Shown: positions 26,109 through 35,044 of the stretch, piece by piece | How the letters are laid out: each line of letters opens with the position of its first letter | How positions within the stretch are numbered: position 1 is the stretch's first letter | Source: Streptomyces hydrogenans | GTDB taxonomy: Bacteria > Actinomycetota > Actinomycetes > Streptomycetales > Streptomycetaceae | Length of the DNA: 64,000 nucleotides | NCBI RefSeq assembly: GCF_014656075.1 | Contig: NZ_BNBS01000005.1 | Coordinates: 63,217-127,216, forward strand | Direction of reading: 5' to 3' | Program-made: the position numbers and the translations under genes | The notes under the pieces: model-generated | Database searches by the model: none | The model's input: the letters and a program-made list of their open reading frames with translations, nothing else | What the model was told of the DNA's origin: nothing

Positions 26109-26813
26109 TTGAGTTCTCACCGAACGACTACGAACTCCGACCGCGGTCGGGCTTCCGCCGCCGTCAGCCGACGCGGCATCGTCCGCATGGGCACCGCGCT
26201 CGGCGCGATGGGGTTCCTGGCCGCCGCCACGCCGGCGGCGGCGGCGGCCGATGCGCTGGTGGACGATCCCGCACCGCGCAAGCCGATCCTGGTCGGGGCC
26301 AATCCGGGCCTCCAGCTGTTCGACGGGGCGGGCTCGTGCACGGCCTACGTCTCCACCTGGCAGGTGGAGTGGTCCACCCACGGCGCGGGGAACGCCTTCG
26401 TGCTCTGGCGGCCGGACGGAGTGAGGGCCGTCGGGGAGGACCCGCACCTCACGCTCTGGCTGGCCGAGCACTTCGTCCGTCACTTCCCCGAACTCGACGG
26501 CCTGCCGTGGTCCGCCCCGCGGTTCCACCGGTCGGCGGTCCAGGTGCGGCTCGACCTCGCCTCCGGGTTGCGGGCCTGGGGCGGAGGCATCGACGTGAGC
26601 ATGGCCGAGGTGCTCGACCGGCGTGCCTTCGCCACCGACCGGTTCCCGCTGGCCGGCGTGGACCACAGTCTCAGCCTGGTGTTCGGCCCGTGCGGACGGG
26701 CCCGCGCGCGCGTCGACGGCCGGGTCCAGCCCGGCGGGATCAGTCGGGGAGGGACTCCGAACCGCCCGTCGTCGTCGGCGTTCCTCGCCGCGGCCGAGGT
26801 GTGGCGCGCCTGA
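26109..26813 (+). CDS. Tat-secreted hypothetical protein, 234 aa
   Basis: TTG 26109 has GAGGAG 5 nt upstream. The N-terminus contains a twin-arginine signal (SRRGIVRMGTALGAMGFLAA, residues about 21-40) ending in an Ala-rich cleavage region. The mature part is soluble, with one Cys pair (GSCTAY and FGPCGR). No family is recognised. The Tat route suggests a folded, perhaps cofactor-containing, extracellular protein. Confidence 0.72.
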   Translation: MSSHRTTTNSDRGRASAAVSRRGIVRMGTALGAMGFLAAATPAAAAADALVDDPAPRKPILVGANPGLQLFDGAGSCTAYVSTWQVEWSTHGAGNAFVLWRPDGVRAVGEDPHLTLWLAEHFVRHFPELDGLPWSAPRFHRSAVQVRLDLASGLRAWGGGIDVSMAEVLDRRAFATDRFPLAGVDHSLSLVFGPCGRARARVDGRVQPGGISRGGTPNRPSSSAFLAAAEVWRA

Positions 26814-26936
26814 GGACAAGCGATGAGGGATCCAGGTCCCGGATCCGGCAGCTTCGACCGCTCCGGGGGGCGGCGGGATGGTCGCAGCTCGTCGAGGCCA
26901 TGGTCGGTCCGCGGTGTCGTGTGTCAGGGTGGCGGG

Positions 26937-27521
26937 ATGGATTGGCAGTCCGAAAGCCCGGAACTGTGGGCGTACTTGGAGTCCCTGCGCTGCGGCGACA
27001 TCCTGTCCGGCACCGTCGCGGCGGTCGAGCGGTTCGGGGTCTTCGTGGCACTCGACGAGGGGCCCGCTCACCCCCTCTTCCCCGGCGTCGGGTTCATCGT
27101 CGGCCCCGAACTGTCCTGGCGGCACATCAGCGCGCCCTCCGACGTCGTACGGGTGGGTCAGCGCGTCTCGTGCGAGTTCCTTCAGTTCGACACGTACAAC
27201 GCGGAGGCCAGACTGTCCTTGAAGGCACTGGAGCCCGACCCCCTCCGGGCCTTCGCCGACCGCACCTCGGTGGGCCGGGAACTCCGCGGGACGGTGCAGG
27301 AGGTGGTTTCGTTCGGCGTCTTCGTCGACCTCGGGGACGGCGTTGCGGGACTGCTCCCCTCCAGAGATCTCCACGGCCGTCCTGCGGTGAGCCCGGTCGA
27401 GGAATTCGAGGCCGGGGAGACGATCACCGTCGTCGTCACGGACATCGACCTGCCGACCCGACGGGTTCGCCTCTCCCGGCCGCAGCACAGCCGGCACGAA
27501 GGAGCCGTGCCGGCCGGCTGA
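26937..27521 (+). CDS. Protein with two S1 RNA-binding domains
   Basis: The 194-residue protein starts MDWQSESPELWAYLESL. Two S1-like OB folds follow: GDILSGTVAAVERFGVFVALDE (residues 18-90) and GRELRGTVQEVVSFGVFVDL (about 100-180). The IDLPTRRVRLS strand closes the second. Such small double-S1 proteins bind RNA or the ribosome. ATG 26937 follows CAGGGT plus six bases, so the message may be leaderless or weakly led. Confidence 0.8.
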   Translation: MDWQSESPELWAYLESLRCGDILSGTVAAVERFGVFVALDEGPAHPLFPGVGFIVGPELSWRHISAPSDVVRVGQRVSCEFLQFDTYNAEARLSLKALEPDPLRAFADRTSVGRELRGTVQEVVSFGVFVDLGDGVAGLLPSRDLHGRPAVSPVEEFEAGETITVVVTDIDLPTRRVRLSRPQHSRHEGAVPAG

Positions 27522-27629
27522 CGTGGTCGAGGGAGGCCGCACCGGGCGCGGACCGGGGTTCCGTGCTCCAGCACCGCCCGCGCGTATCCGGACGGACCAC
27601 GGTGGCGGAGCACCCTCTCGCCCGTCCGG

Positions 27630-28514
27630 TCAGCGTCGGCCAGAACCGCGTGCGCTCCGTGGCACGGGCCGTCCCGCCCGCCAGAGGTCCGGCCAGGCGA
27701 TGTCGTCGATCGCCAGCCACGGTGCGGCGGCGACGGCGGTCGGGGTGAGTCCGGTGAACGCCTTGGTCTCGCGGTGCAGATGGGACTGGTCGACGTAGCC
27801 GCTCTCGGCCGCGACCCCGGCCGGGGGAAGTCCCGCCGCGAGCAGGTGGGCCGCGTGGTCGAACCGCACCAGCCGGGCGGCTCGCTTCGGGGTGGGGCCG
27901 AGCTGCGCCCGGAAGCAGGCCCACAGGCGCTTGCGGCTCCAGCCGACCTCGTCCGCCAGGTTGTCGACACGCACCCGGCCTCCGCCCGCGACGATCCGCC
28001 GCCAGATGTACGCGACCTCCGGATCGACGCGCGGGCCGCCGTCGCCGATCCGCCGGCGCACCAGGTCCGTCGCCATCGCGAACCGTTCGTCCCACGACCC
28101 GGCGGTACGCAGCCGCTCCTCGAAGCGTCCGGTGTCGAGGCCCCAGACGTCGGCCAGGGACTCCGCGCCCGCGTCGGCGCCTGCCGGCGAGCCGAGCGCC
28201 GCGGCCGCCACAGCCGGCCGCAGCCGGATCTGCAGGCACTCGCCCACCAGGCCGGACGCCCGCAGCGCGCCGGGGGCCAGGCCGATCACGACGCTGCCGC
28301 GTCCGCGCCGGACTCCCGTCTCGTAGACCAGGCCGTCCTCGCCGCTCAGGTCGATGAGCAGGGTGACGGACGGATGCGCGACCATCGCGATGTCGACGGG
28401 CGCGGGGAGAGCCTGACGGAATCCGGCCATGCTGACGCCCGGCAGCCGGTGCGCGGGCGGGGGCACCGCTATGTCGACGCCCGACCACGTGGAGGGCGCG
28501 TCCTTGGACGACAT
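27630..28514 (-). CDS. AraC family regulator
   Basis: The 294-residue regulator has an N-terminal ligand-type domain and a C-terminal double HTH (VDNLADEVGWSRKRLWACFRAQL; VAAESGYVDQSHLHRETKAFTG). It starts 9 bp after the stop of the alpha/beta hydrolase gene in the same direction, so the two form an operon. It probably regulates that operon. Confidence 0.9.
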   Translation of the reverse strand: MSSKDAPSTWSGVDIAVPPPAHRLPGVSMAGFRQALPAPVDIAMVAHPSVTLLIDLSGEDGLVYETGVRRGRGSVVIGLAPGALRASGLVGECLQIRLRPAVAAAALGSPAGADAGAESLADVWGLDTGRFEERLRTAGSWDERFAMATDLVRRRIGDGGPRVDPEVAYIWRRIVAGGGRVRVDNLADEVGWSRKRLWACFRAQLGPTPKRAARLVRFDHAAHLLAAGLPPAGVAAESGYVDQSHLHRETKAFTGLTPTAVAAAPWLAIDDIAWPDLWRAGRPVPRSARGSGRR

Positions 28515-28523
28515 GACGCCAGT

Positions 28524-29357
28524 CTAGGCAGGGCCCGCCGTCGCGGTCCCGGCGCGAGGGGCCGCGAAGTCCAGCAGCAGTCGGCCCGTCGGTTCGGGCG
28601 CTTCCAGCATGGGCATGTGCCCGACGCCCGGCAGCATCTCGATCCGCGCGTCCGGCACGGCGTCGTACAGGCGCGCCGACGCCGGATCCCACCGGGGATC
28701 GGCGGTGCCGAAGACCACGAGCAGGGGACGTCCGAGTACGGCGAGCCGCTCGGGCACGGACCGCTCGGCGAGGTAGGCGGTGTTCTCGCGCAGCACCGTG
28801 CGGAAGGCCCGGTAGGTGGTGTTCCGCAGGTCGGCGACCATGCCGGGCGGGATGGCCGCCGGGGCGGCGAACGTGGCACCGATGGCCTTGCGGATCATCG
28901 CGTCCGAACGCCGCCGCCACAGCAGCGGCCCGAACGGGGGCGCCAGCAGGGCCCGGAGGACGGCCGGCTGCGGCGACAGCGCGTCGAGGCGCGGGCCGGT
29001 GCCGACCAGTGCCAGCGAACCCACCAGGTCGGGTCGCCGTTCCGCCAGCGCCGTGGCGACGTACCCGCCGCTGGAGTGACCGACCACGGTGACCGCGCTC
29101 AGCGCGAGTTCGTCGAGCAGCGCGGCCACCCGGTCCGCCTGCGCCCGAACGTCGTAGGACGCGGCGGGTGGGGACTGGCCGCACCCCGGAAGGTCGACCC
29201 GGATCACGTGGTGCCGGGCGGCCAGCGCCGGGACCACCGGCCCCCAAGAGGCGCCCGAGGCCCCGGATCCGTGGATGAGCAGCAGCGGAGGAGCGTCCCG
29301 CGGTCCGTCGTGGTCCACATGCGTCGGCTGCGCGTGTCGTACGCCGTGAGGGTTCAT
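28524..29357 (-). CDS. Alpha/beta-fold hydrolase
   Basis: The 277-residue enzyme has the oxyanion-hole motif HGSG (residues 29-32), the nucleophile elbow GHSSG with Ser95, an acid candidate in VFGTADPRWDP and the catalytic His in GVGHMPML near the C-terminus. It is probably an ester or amide hydrolase of small molecules. It is cotranscribed with AraC, which suggests induction by its substrate. Confidence 0.88.
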   Translation of the reverse strand: MNPHGVRHAQPTHVDHDGPRDAPPLLLIHGSGASGASWGPVVPALAARHHVIRVDLPGCGQSPPAASYDVRAQADRVAALLDELALSAVTVVGHSSGGYVATALAERRPDLVGSLALVGTGPRLDALSPQPAVLRALLAPPFGPLLWRRRSDAMIRKAIGATFAAPAAIPPGMVADLRNTTYRAFRTVLRENTAYLAERSVPERLAVLGRPLLVVFGTADPRWDPASARLYDAVPDARIEMLPGVGHMPMLEAPEPTGRLLLDFAAPRAGTATAGPA

Positions 29358-29433
29358 ACGGGCGATGGTCCGCGGCCGGCGGCCGGGCGTCTTGTACGAA
29401 TGTCCCGGGCGGCCCGCGGCGAGCGCGGTCGGG

Positions 29434-30036
29434 TCAGGCGCGGCGGCTCCGCCAGAGCCACGTGGACGTGGCGGCCAGGAGGGCGAGCGTCACGAGGTTG
29501 GCGACGAGGGCCGGCTCGTCGCCCGCCGGGGCGATCGTGGTCGCCTCCCAGATGATGTTGGCGGTGGTCGGCAGGACGAGGGTGAGCAGGACGCCCACCG
29601 TCTTCTGGACCGGGGTCCAGAAGACCGAGGTGCAGAGGAACACCGCGCCGATGATGCGGAGCGTCCCGACGCAGAGCTGGAGGGCGGGGGCGTCGGGGAC
29701 GACGGTCGCGAGGAGGAAGGGGAGGGTGATCAGCAGGAGCGGGACCGAGGGGTGCACCTTGGCGCGCGGGGCGGGTGCGCCGACGTGGTCACGGCCCCAG
29801 GCCGCGCCCCCGGTCCCGATGCCCGCCTCGGCCAGTGCCGTCCCCGCGATGGTGCGGGGGTCCCCCAGCCTCGCCAGGACCTCGCCGGGTCCGGCGTCGG
29901 GGTGCTCGGCGCGGGTCACCTCGATGTGTTCGGCGAGGTCGGCGAGGAGCTCCTGGCGGCGGTCGGCGGGGAGCGCGGACGCCTCGCGTTCGACGGCCGA
30001 CAGGTAGTCGCGTACGGGGTCGGCGGGGGTCTTCAT
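29434..30036 (-). CDS. HAAS-domain (DUF1700-like) membrane protein
   Basis: The 200-residue protein has a cytosolic N-terminal HAAS-type helical domain (VRDYLSAVEREASALPADRRQ; LLADLAEHIEV). Three or four membrane helices follow from about residue 95 and the protein ends in WLWRSRRA. HAAS proteins are commonly paired with PadR repressors and affect an envelope or signalling process. The ATG overlaps the PadR stop (ATGA). Confidence 0.82.
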   Translation of the reverse strand: MKTPADPVRDYLSAVEREASALPADRRQELLADLAEHIEVTRAEHPDAGPGEVLARLGDPRTIAGTALAEAGIGTGGAAWGRDHVGAPAPRAKVHPSVPLLLITLPFLLATVVPDAPALQLCVGTLRIIGAVFLCTSVFWTPVQKTVGVLLTLVLPTTANIIWEATTIAPAGDEPALVANLVTLALLAATSTWLWRSRRA

Positions 30037-30410
30037 GCGGGGTCTCCGGGAGGGGCGGTCGGGGGCGTGAGGAAGGCGTCGACGGTGTCGCGGAAGGCGG
30101 GCCAGACGCGGGTGAACTCGTCGAGCGCGGCCCGGCCGCCGTCGGTGAGCGCGTAGTAGCGGCGGGGCGGTCCGGAGGTGGACTCCTGCCAGGTGGTGGT
30201 GACCAGGTCGTCGCGGCGGAGCCGGGAGAGCAGCGGGTAGACCGTGCCCTGGCTGGTGGCCAGGACGCCGGATTCCTCCAGGGCGTGGACGAGTTCCACC
30301 CCGTAGCGGGAGCGGTCCCTCATCAGGGCGAGCACGCAGTACTCCAGTACGCCCTTGCGCAGCTGCACGGCTGCCCGTGCCTGTTTGGCCGCCGCCTCAC
30401 CTGGTGTCAT
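30033..30410 (-). CDS. PadR family repressor
   Basis: The 125-residue PadR winged helix has LRKGVLEYCVLALMRDRSRY, GVLATSQGTVYPLLSRLRRD and PPRRYYALTDGGRAAL. ATG 30410 is preceded by TACCTT 7 nt upstream (positions 30418-30423 on the plus strand), a spacing typical of a leaderless transcript. TTGACC lies further upstream. It is coupled to the HAAS gene and probably autoregulated. Confidence 0.88.
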   Translation of the reverse strand: MTPGEAAAKQARAAVQLRKGVLEYCVLALMRDRSRYGVELVHALEESGVLATSQGTVYPLLSRLRRDDLVTTTWQESTSGPPRRYYALTDGGRAALDEFTRVWPAFRDTVDAFLTPPTAPPGDPA

Positions 30411-30554
30411 GCGATACAAGGTACCTGGCGCGCCAAGGGTCAAGGAAGGCGGGGTTCCGTTTCATGGGCGCGGGCTCCGGATCTCTTTGCTTGGGGATCC
30501 GGATTCCTGGGCTCGGGGGGTCCGGCTTGTTCGTGTACGCGGTCCGGAACCGCG

Positions 30555-31622
30555 TCAGGGGCCGAGGCTGATGCGTGCGGCCACGGGGAGGTGATCGCTC
30601 GTCGTCGCGGGGAGGGACCAGGCCGAGGTGGCCCGCACGCCCTTCAGGAGGATCTGGTCGATGCGGACGACGGGGAAGCGTGCCGGCCAGGTGAAGCCCA
30701 GGCCCTCGCCGGCGGTGGACTGGGCCGAGGCCATGTGCCGGGTCAGCGGGCGCAGCGAGCGGTCGTCGGCGGAGCCGTTCAGGTCGCCCACCACGACCAC
30801 GCGTCGGGCGCGTTCGGACCGAAGGTCCTCGGCCAGGCGGCCGAGGGCCTCGTCGCGCGTGCCGACGGTGAACCCGGCGGGGGTGACGCGGACCGAGGGG
30901 AGGTGGGCGACGTAGACGGCGAGCGGGCCCCGGGGGGTGTCCACCGTCGCGCGCAGGGCCCGCGTCCACGGCATGATCGGCAGGGGGCGCGCGTCACGGA
31001 GGGGGTACCGGCTCCACAGGCCCACCGTGCCCTGGTAGAAGTGGTGCGGATACGTGGCCGCGAGGGCCTGCTCATAGGCGGGTGCCGTGTCGGGGCTCAG
31101 CTCCTGGAGGGCCAGGACGTCCGCCCGGGACGCGATCAGGCTCTGTGCGGTGCCGTGCGGGTCCGGGTTCTCCTGCCGGACGTTGTGACTGACGACGGTG
31201 AGGTCCCCGCCGGGCGAGGACTTGTCCGCGAACCTGCCGCCGAAGACGGCGAGCCAGGCGGTGACCGGGATCAGCAGAGCGGCCGTCGCCGTCCGTGATC
31301 TGCGCAGCAGTCCGGCGGCGAGCAGCGCGGGCAGGGCGAGCGCGGTCCAGGGGAGCAGCGTCTCGACCAGGCTGCCGAGGTGGCCCGGGCCGTCGGGGAT
31401 CAGGCGGTGGCCCGCGATGACCAGCGCGAGGAGGACGGAACAGGCCGTGGTGATCGTGCCCCCGCGTCGCGACCGGGCTGCCCGCCACGACCGCCACCAC
31501 CGCCCCGGTTCCGTGCTCCGGCCCTGCGGCGTGCTTCCGGCTTCCGTCGTCGTGCCGTCCGAGGGATCGTCGCGCTCCGCGCCGTGGACAGGGGCGCCGG
31601 ACACCGTTCGTGCGGTCGTCAT
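30555..31622 (-). CDS. Endonuclease/exonuclease/phosphatase family membrane protein
   Basis: The 355-residue protein has three N-terminal membrane helices (residues about 55-125) and then an EEP domain. Visible motifs are VVSHNVRQENPDP, LALQELSPD (metal-binding Glu), VVVGDLNGSADD and the end TSDHLPVAARI with the catalytic Asp-His. The active domain would face outside. The family cleaves phosphodiesters, including lipid or nucleic acid substrates. It starts 6 bp after the carboxypeptidase gene in a cell-envelope operon. Confidence 0.87.
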   Translation of the reverse strand: MTTARTVSGAPVHGAERDDPSDGTTTEAGSTPQGRSTEPGRWWRSWRAARSRRGGTITTACSVLLALVIAGHRLIPDGPGHLGSLVETLLPWTALALPALLAAGLLRRSRTATAALLIPVTAWLAVFGGRFADKSSPGGDLTVVSHNVRQENPDPHGTAQSLIASRADVLALQELSPDTAPAYEQALAATYPHHFYQGTVGLWSRYPLRDARPLPIMPWTRALRATVDTPRGPLAVYVAHLPSVRVTPAGFTVGTRDEALGRLAEDLRSERARRVVVVGDLNGSADDRSLRPLTRHMASAQSTAGEGLGFTWPARFPVVRIDQILLKGVRATSAWSLPATTSDHLPVAARISLGP

Positions 31623-31628
31623 CGTGGT

Positions 31629-32588
31629 TCAGCGCTCCGTCCGTGCCGAGGACAGTCGGTCGCGGAGGCCGGTGATCAGCCGGCGGCCGCTCTCCAGGGC
31701 CGCTTGGATTCCCTCGCTGGGCGTGGTGTTCGCCCGCTGGTGCAGGACGGCGCCCAGGAGCAGTCGGGTGGTGCCGCCGGAAGGGACCTCGCAGGCCCAC
31801 AGGAGGTTGCCGCCCGCCGGGGTGCTGGAGCCGGTCTTGATGCCGACGACGCCCGGGGTGTCCAGCAGGGAGTTGGTGTTCGTGATCGGGCCGATGTCGG
31901 GCACGGTGACGCTCCGGCTGGCCACGATCTCGCGGAAGACGGGGTCCTTCATCGCCTCCCGTGCCAGTTTCACCTGGTCCACGGCCGTGCTCGTGGTCGT
32001 GGGTTCGATCCCGCTGGCACCCGTGTACGTCGACCGGTCCATGCCCAGCTCGTCCGCGGTGCGCTCCATCTTCCGTACGAAGGCGTCCTGGCTGCCGGAG
32101 TCCCAGCGCGCCAGAAGGCGGGCGGCGTTGTTCCCCGAGGGGATCAGCGTCAGTTCGAGGAGCTGGCGCTGGGAGTACGTCCGGCCGGCCTGGAGCGGCA
32201 CCGTCGACTCGCCGCCGACCCCCGCCTCGTGGGCGGCCTGCCGGTCCACCTCGATCAGCGGGCCCGGTTCGCCCGGCCGCAGCGGATGCTCCTTGAGGAT
32301 GACGTGGGCGGTCATCACCTTCGCCAGGCTCGCGATGGGAACCGGCCGCTGCTCGCCTCGCGCCTCCGGGGCGCCGGTGCCCACCAGCTCGACGGCGCTC
32401 TGGCCGTCCTCGGGCCACGGGATCGTGCTTCCGTCGAGGACGGAAACCGGGCCGGGGGCGGTCGTCCGGCCGCCGGACGCGGACGAGGGGTCCGCCGCGC
32501 TCTCCACCACGACGGTCGTGATGCCCAGGACGAGCAGGGCCAGCGCGCCGCCTGCGACGCGGTGACGACGGGCGGGGGAAAGGGACAT
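31629..32588 (-). CDS. D-alanyl-D-alanine carboxypeptidase (PBP5/DacA-like)
   Basis: The 319-residue serine DD-peptidase has a signal anchor at residues 10-30 and the catalytic motifs SLAK (Ser87-Lys90), SGN (Ser151-Asn153) and KTG (Lys251). It trims pentapeptide stems outside the membrane. ATG 32588 is chosen over GTG 32597 because GGAGG lies 8 nt upstream. It follows the sensor kinase by 98 bp, so the two-component system probably controls it. Confidence 0.92.
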   Translation of the reverse strand: MSLSPARRHRVAGGALALLVLGITTVVVESAADPSSASGGRTTAPGPVSVLDGSTIPWPEDGQSAVELVGTGAPEARGEQRPVPIASLAKVMTAHVILKEHPLRPGEPGPLIEVDRQAAHEAGVGGESTVPLQAGRTYSQRQLLELTLIPSGNNAARLLARWDSGSQDAFVRKMERTADELGMDRSTYTGASGIEPTTTSTAVDQVKLAREAMKDPVFREIVASRSVTVPDIGPITNTNSLLDTPGVVGIKTGSSTPAGGNLLWACEVPSGGTTRLLLGAVLHQRANTTPSEGIQAALESGRRLITGLRDRLSSARTER

Positions 32589-32686
32589 GGAGGCCACCTC
32601 CGGGGGCTGCCGTGCGGGTCGGGGTACGCCTGCAAGGCTGCCGGGGTGGTGTGTCGGGGCCTGGGCCGCGACCGCGCCGGGGACGC

Positions 32687-34048
32687 TCAGGAATGCATCG
32701 GCCGTGTATCGGTCCGTGCCCGGTCGGGCAGGCCGGTACGGGGCGCGTCCTCGGCCCGGGCCGCCGCCGCTCCGCCGGGATCGTCCTCTCCCCCGTGGTC
32801 CTCGGGAAGGCCGCCGGCCGTCTCGGGAAGGCGCAGCACCGCCACCGCCCCTCCGTCCTCGGGATGGTTCGCGAAGTCCAGCTCCGCTCCGATCACCTGG
32901 GCCTGGCCCCGTGCGATCGTGAGGCCCAGACCGTGGCCGCGGCCCCGTTCGACCGCGCCGGTGCGGAACCGGCGGGGCCCGTGGGCGAGGAGGTCCGCGG
33001 GGAAACCGGGGCCGTGGTCCCGGACGGTGATCGTCGTGCCGGAGACGGTGATCTCCACGGGACCCGCGCCGTGGCGGTGGGCGTTGACCACGAGGTTGGC
33101 GACGATGCGGTCCAGGCGCCGGGGGTCGGTCCGGGCCACCGCCGGCGCGTCCCGGGTGGTCACCCGCGCGGTGAGACCGGTCCTGGCCACCGACTCCTCG
33201 ACGAGTTCGGCGAGATCGACCGGGCGCGGCAGCGGCTGCTCGGCGCCGGCGTCGAGGCGGGAGATCTCCAGGAGGTCCTCGACCAGGTCGCGCAGGACCT
33301 GGACGCGGTCCCGTACGAGGTCGGTGACCTCGCCCTCGGGGAGCAGGCCGGCCGAGGTGAGCAGGCCCATCAGCGGGGTGCGCAGTTCATGCGCGACGTC
33401 GGCGGTGAAGCGCTGCTCGTCCGCGATGCGCCGCTGCAGGCTGTCGGCCATCGAGTCGACGGTGGCGGCGATCTCGGTGATCTCGTCACCACCGCGCCCG
33501 CCCATGTCCGTGCGGGCGTCGAGGTCGCCCGCCGTGATGCTGCGGGCCGTACGGGCCACCCGGCGGAGCCGCCGGGCCGGAAGTGCCGTGGCCAGGGCCG
33601 TGGCCGGGACGACGACGGCCAGGGTGAGCAGGGAGTACTTCCACAGGTGCCGGTCGAGTGCCTGGCGGGTGAGCAGATCGGTGGTCATGTCGACCTCGAC
33701 CGCGTACAGCCGCCCGCCTTCCTGCCGTGCGGCCCAGTAGACGGGTGCGGGGGGACCGTTCTCGTAGAGGGTGCCCTCGCCGTGCTGGTCGAGCTGCCGC
33801 AGCAGGGCGTCCGGGAGTTCGCCGGGGGTGGCGAGGGGCGGTTCCTGGCCCGTGGCGTGGGCGTCGCGCACCGCGCTGTCCAGGCTGCTGCGGGCCTTGG
33901 CCGCGCCGTCGTTCATCGACCGCCTGAGGGTCGAGTCGTGCACGAGCAGCCCGATGGTGACCGCCATCGAGGAGCACGCCACGGCCACCAGGAAGATGGT
34001 CTTCCAGCGCATCGAGCGGGGGTTCAGCAGCGAGCGGACGACCGTCAT
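32687..34048 (-). CDS. Sensor histidine kinase (CseC/VanS-like)
   Basis: The 453-residue kinase has membrane helices near residues 14-35 and 150-172 flanking an extracellular sensor loop. A HAMP domain, the H-box FTADVAHELRTPL, the N-box NLVVNAHRHG and nucleotide motifs DHGPGFP and GRGHGLGL follow. The start is set by ACGGAG 8 nt before ATG 34048, 14 bp after the response-regulator stop. The carboxypeptidase neighbour supports a cell-wall signal. Confidence 0.93.
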   Translation of the reverse strand: MTVVRSLLNPRSMRWKTIFLVAVACSSMAVTIGLLVHDSTLRRSMNDGAAKARSSLDSAVRDAHATGQEPPLATPGELPDALLRQLDQHGEGTLYENGPPAPVYWAARQEGGRLYAVEVDMTTDLLTRQALDRHLWKYSLLTLAVVVPATALATALPARRLRRVARTARSITAGDLDARTDMGGRGGDEITEIAATVDSMADSLQRRIADEQRFTADVAHELRTPLMGLLTSAGLLPEGEVTDLVRDRVQVLRDLVEDLLEISRLDAGAEQPLPRPVDLAELVEESVARTGLTARVTTRDAPAVARTDPRRLDRIVANLVVNAHRHGAGPVEITVSGTTITVRDHGPGFPADLLAHGPRRFRTGAVERGRGHGLGLTIARGQAQVIGAELDFANHPEDGGAVAVLRLPETAGGLPEDHGGEDDPGGAAAARAEDAPRTGLPDRARTDTRPMHS

Positions 34049-34062
34049 GTCCGTGACTCCGT

Positions 34063-34770
34063 TCAGCGCCGCAGCTTGTAGCCGAAGCCGCGGACCGTCT
34101 CGACGCGGTCGGCGCCGATCTTCTTCCGCAGCCGCTGTACGCACAGGTCGACGACTCTCGTGTCACCGTCCCAGCCGTAGTCCCAGACCTGGCGCAGCAG
34201 GGTCTGGCGGTCCAGCACGATCCCCGGCTGAGCCGCGAACTCCAGCAGCAGCCGCAGTTCCGTCGGTGTCAGGGTGAGCTCCCGGCCGTCCCTGAACACC
34301 TCCAGGGCGGCGGGGTCGATCGCCAGATCGCCGAAGACCAGCCGGCCGGCCGGCGCCTCCCGTCCGGTCTCCCCGGCCCGAGCCGGGGCGGCGAACGTGG
34401 CCCGGCGCAGCAGCGAACGGATCCGGGCCACCAGGACGGAGGTGTCGACGGGTTTGACCACGTAGTCGTCGGCTCCGGCCTCCAGCCCGGAGACCACGTC
34501 CAGGGCATCGCCGCGCGCGGACATCATCAGGATCGGGTCGGTGCTCGACTCCCTGATGCGGCGGCACAGCCCGATGCCGTCCAGCCCGGGGAGCATGACG
34601 TCGAGCAGCAGGAGGTCGTGTCGGCCCTCCCTGAACAGTTCGAGCCCGGTCAGCCCGTCGCCGGCGACGGTCACGCCGTAGCCGTAGCGTTCCAGGGCGA
34701 TCGCGACGGATCTCCGGATCACCTCGTCGTCCTCGACGAGCAGGATCTTCACGGGAGTGGCTTCAGACAT
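34063..34770 (-). CDS. OmpR-family response regulator (CseB/VanR-like)
   Basis: The 235-residue regulator has a receiver domain with acidic residues Asp14/Asp15, the phospho-acceptor Asp57 (LLLLDVMLPG), Ser83 and Lys105. A C-terminal winged helix (LTPTELRLLLEFAAQPG; RVVDLCVQRLRKKIG) follows. It is first in the four-gene operon regulator-kinase-carboxypeptidase-EEP. No sigma factor gene accompanies it here, unlike the sigE-cseABC locus. Confidence 0.93.
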   Translation of the reverse strand: MSEATPVKILLVEDDEVIRRSVAIALERYGYGVTVAGDGLTGLELFREGRHDLLLLDVMLPGLDGIGLCRRIRESSTDPILMMSARGDALDVVSGLEAGADDYVVKPVDTSVLVARIRSLLRRATFAAPARAGETGREAPAGRLVFGDLAIDPAALEVFRDGRELTLTPTELRLLLEFAAQPGIVLDRQTLLRQVWDYGWDGDTRVVDLCVQRLRKKIGADRVETVRGFGYKLRR

Positions 34771-35044
34771 GCGCATCCATCGGGCGGTGTGGTCATCGGG
34801 CTCCCCATCATGCCCCTTCCTCACGACCCGCCACGCACCCGGCGGTCTGGTGCCGTCGGTCGACGCATAGGGCTGACCAGCGATGATGCACGACTGATAC
34901 ACGACCGCGCGGCGACGGAGGCAGAGTCGAGCGTCCCCGGTGACGTCCCTGGAGTCCGGCCCGCCCTTCCGGAGGACGGGCCGGCGGGCCCGGCGTCGGG
35001 CGCGGTCCGCCCCGTGGGTCGGGGACCGTCGGGCGCGTCCGCCG

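Noticed and set aside
24624-27542. 972-codon minus-strand frame
   Set aside because: Covers HIT, Tat-secreted and S1 genes antisense; composition is typical of a shadow frame.
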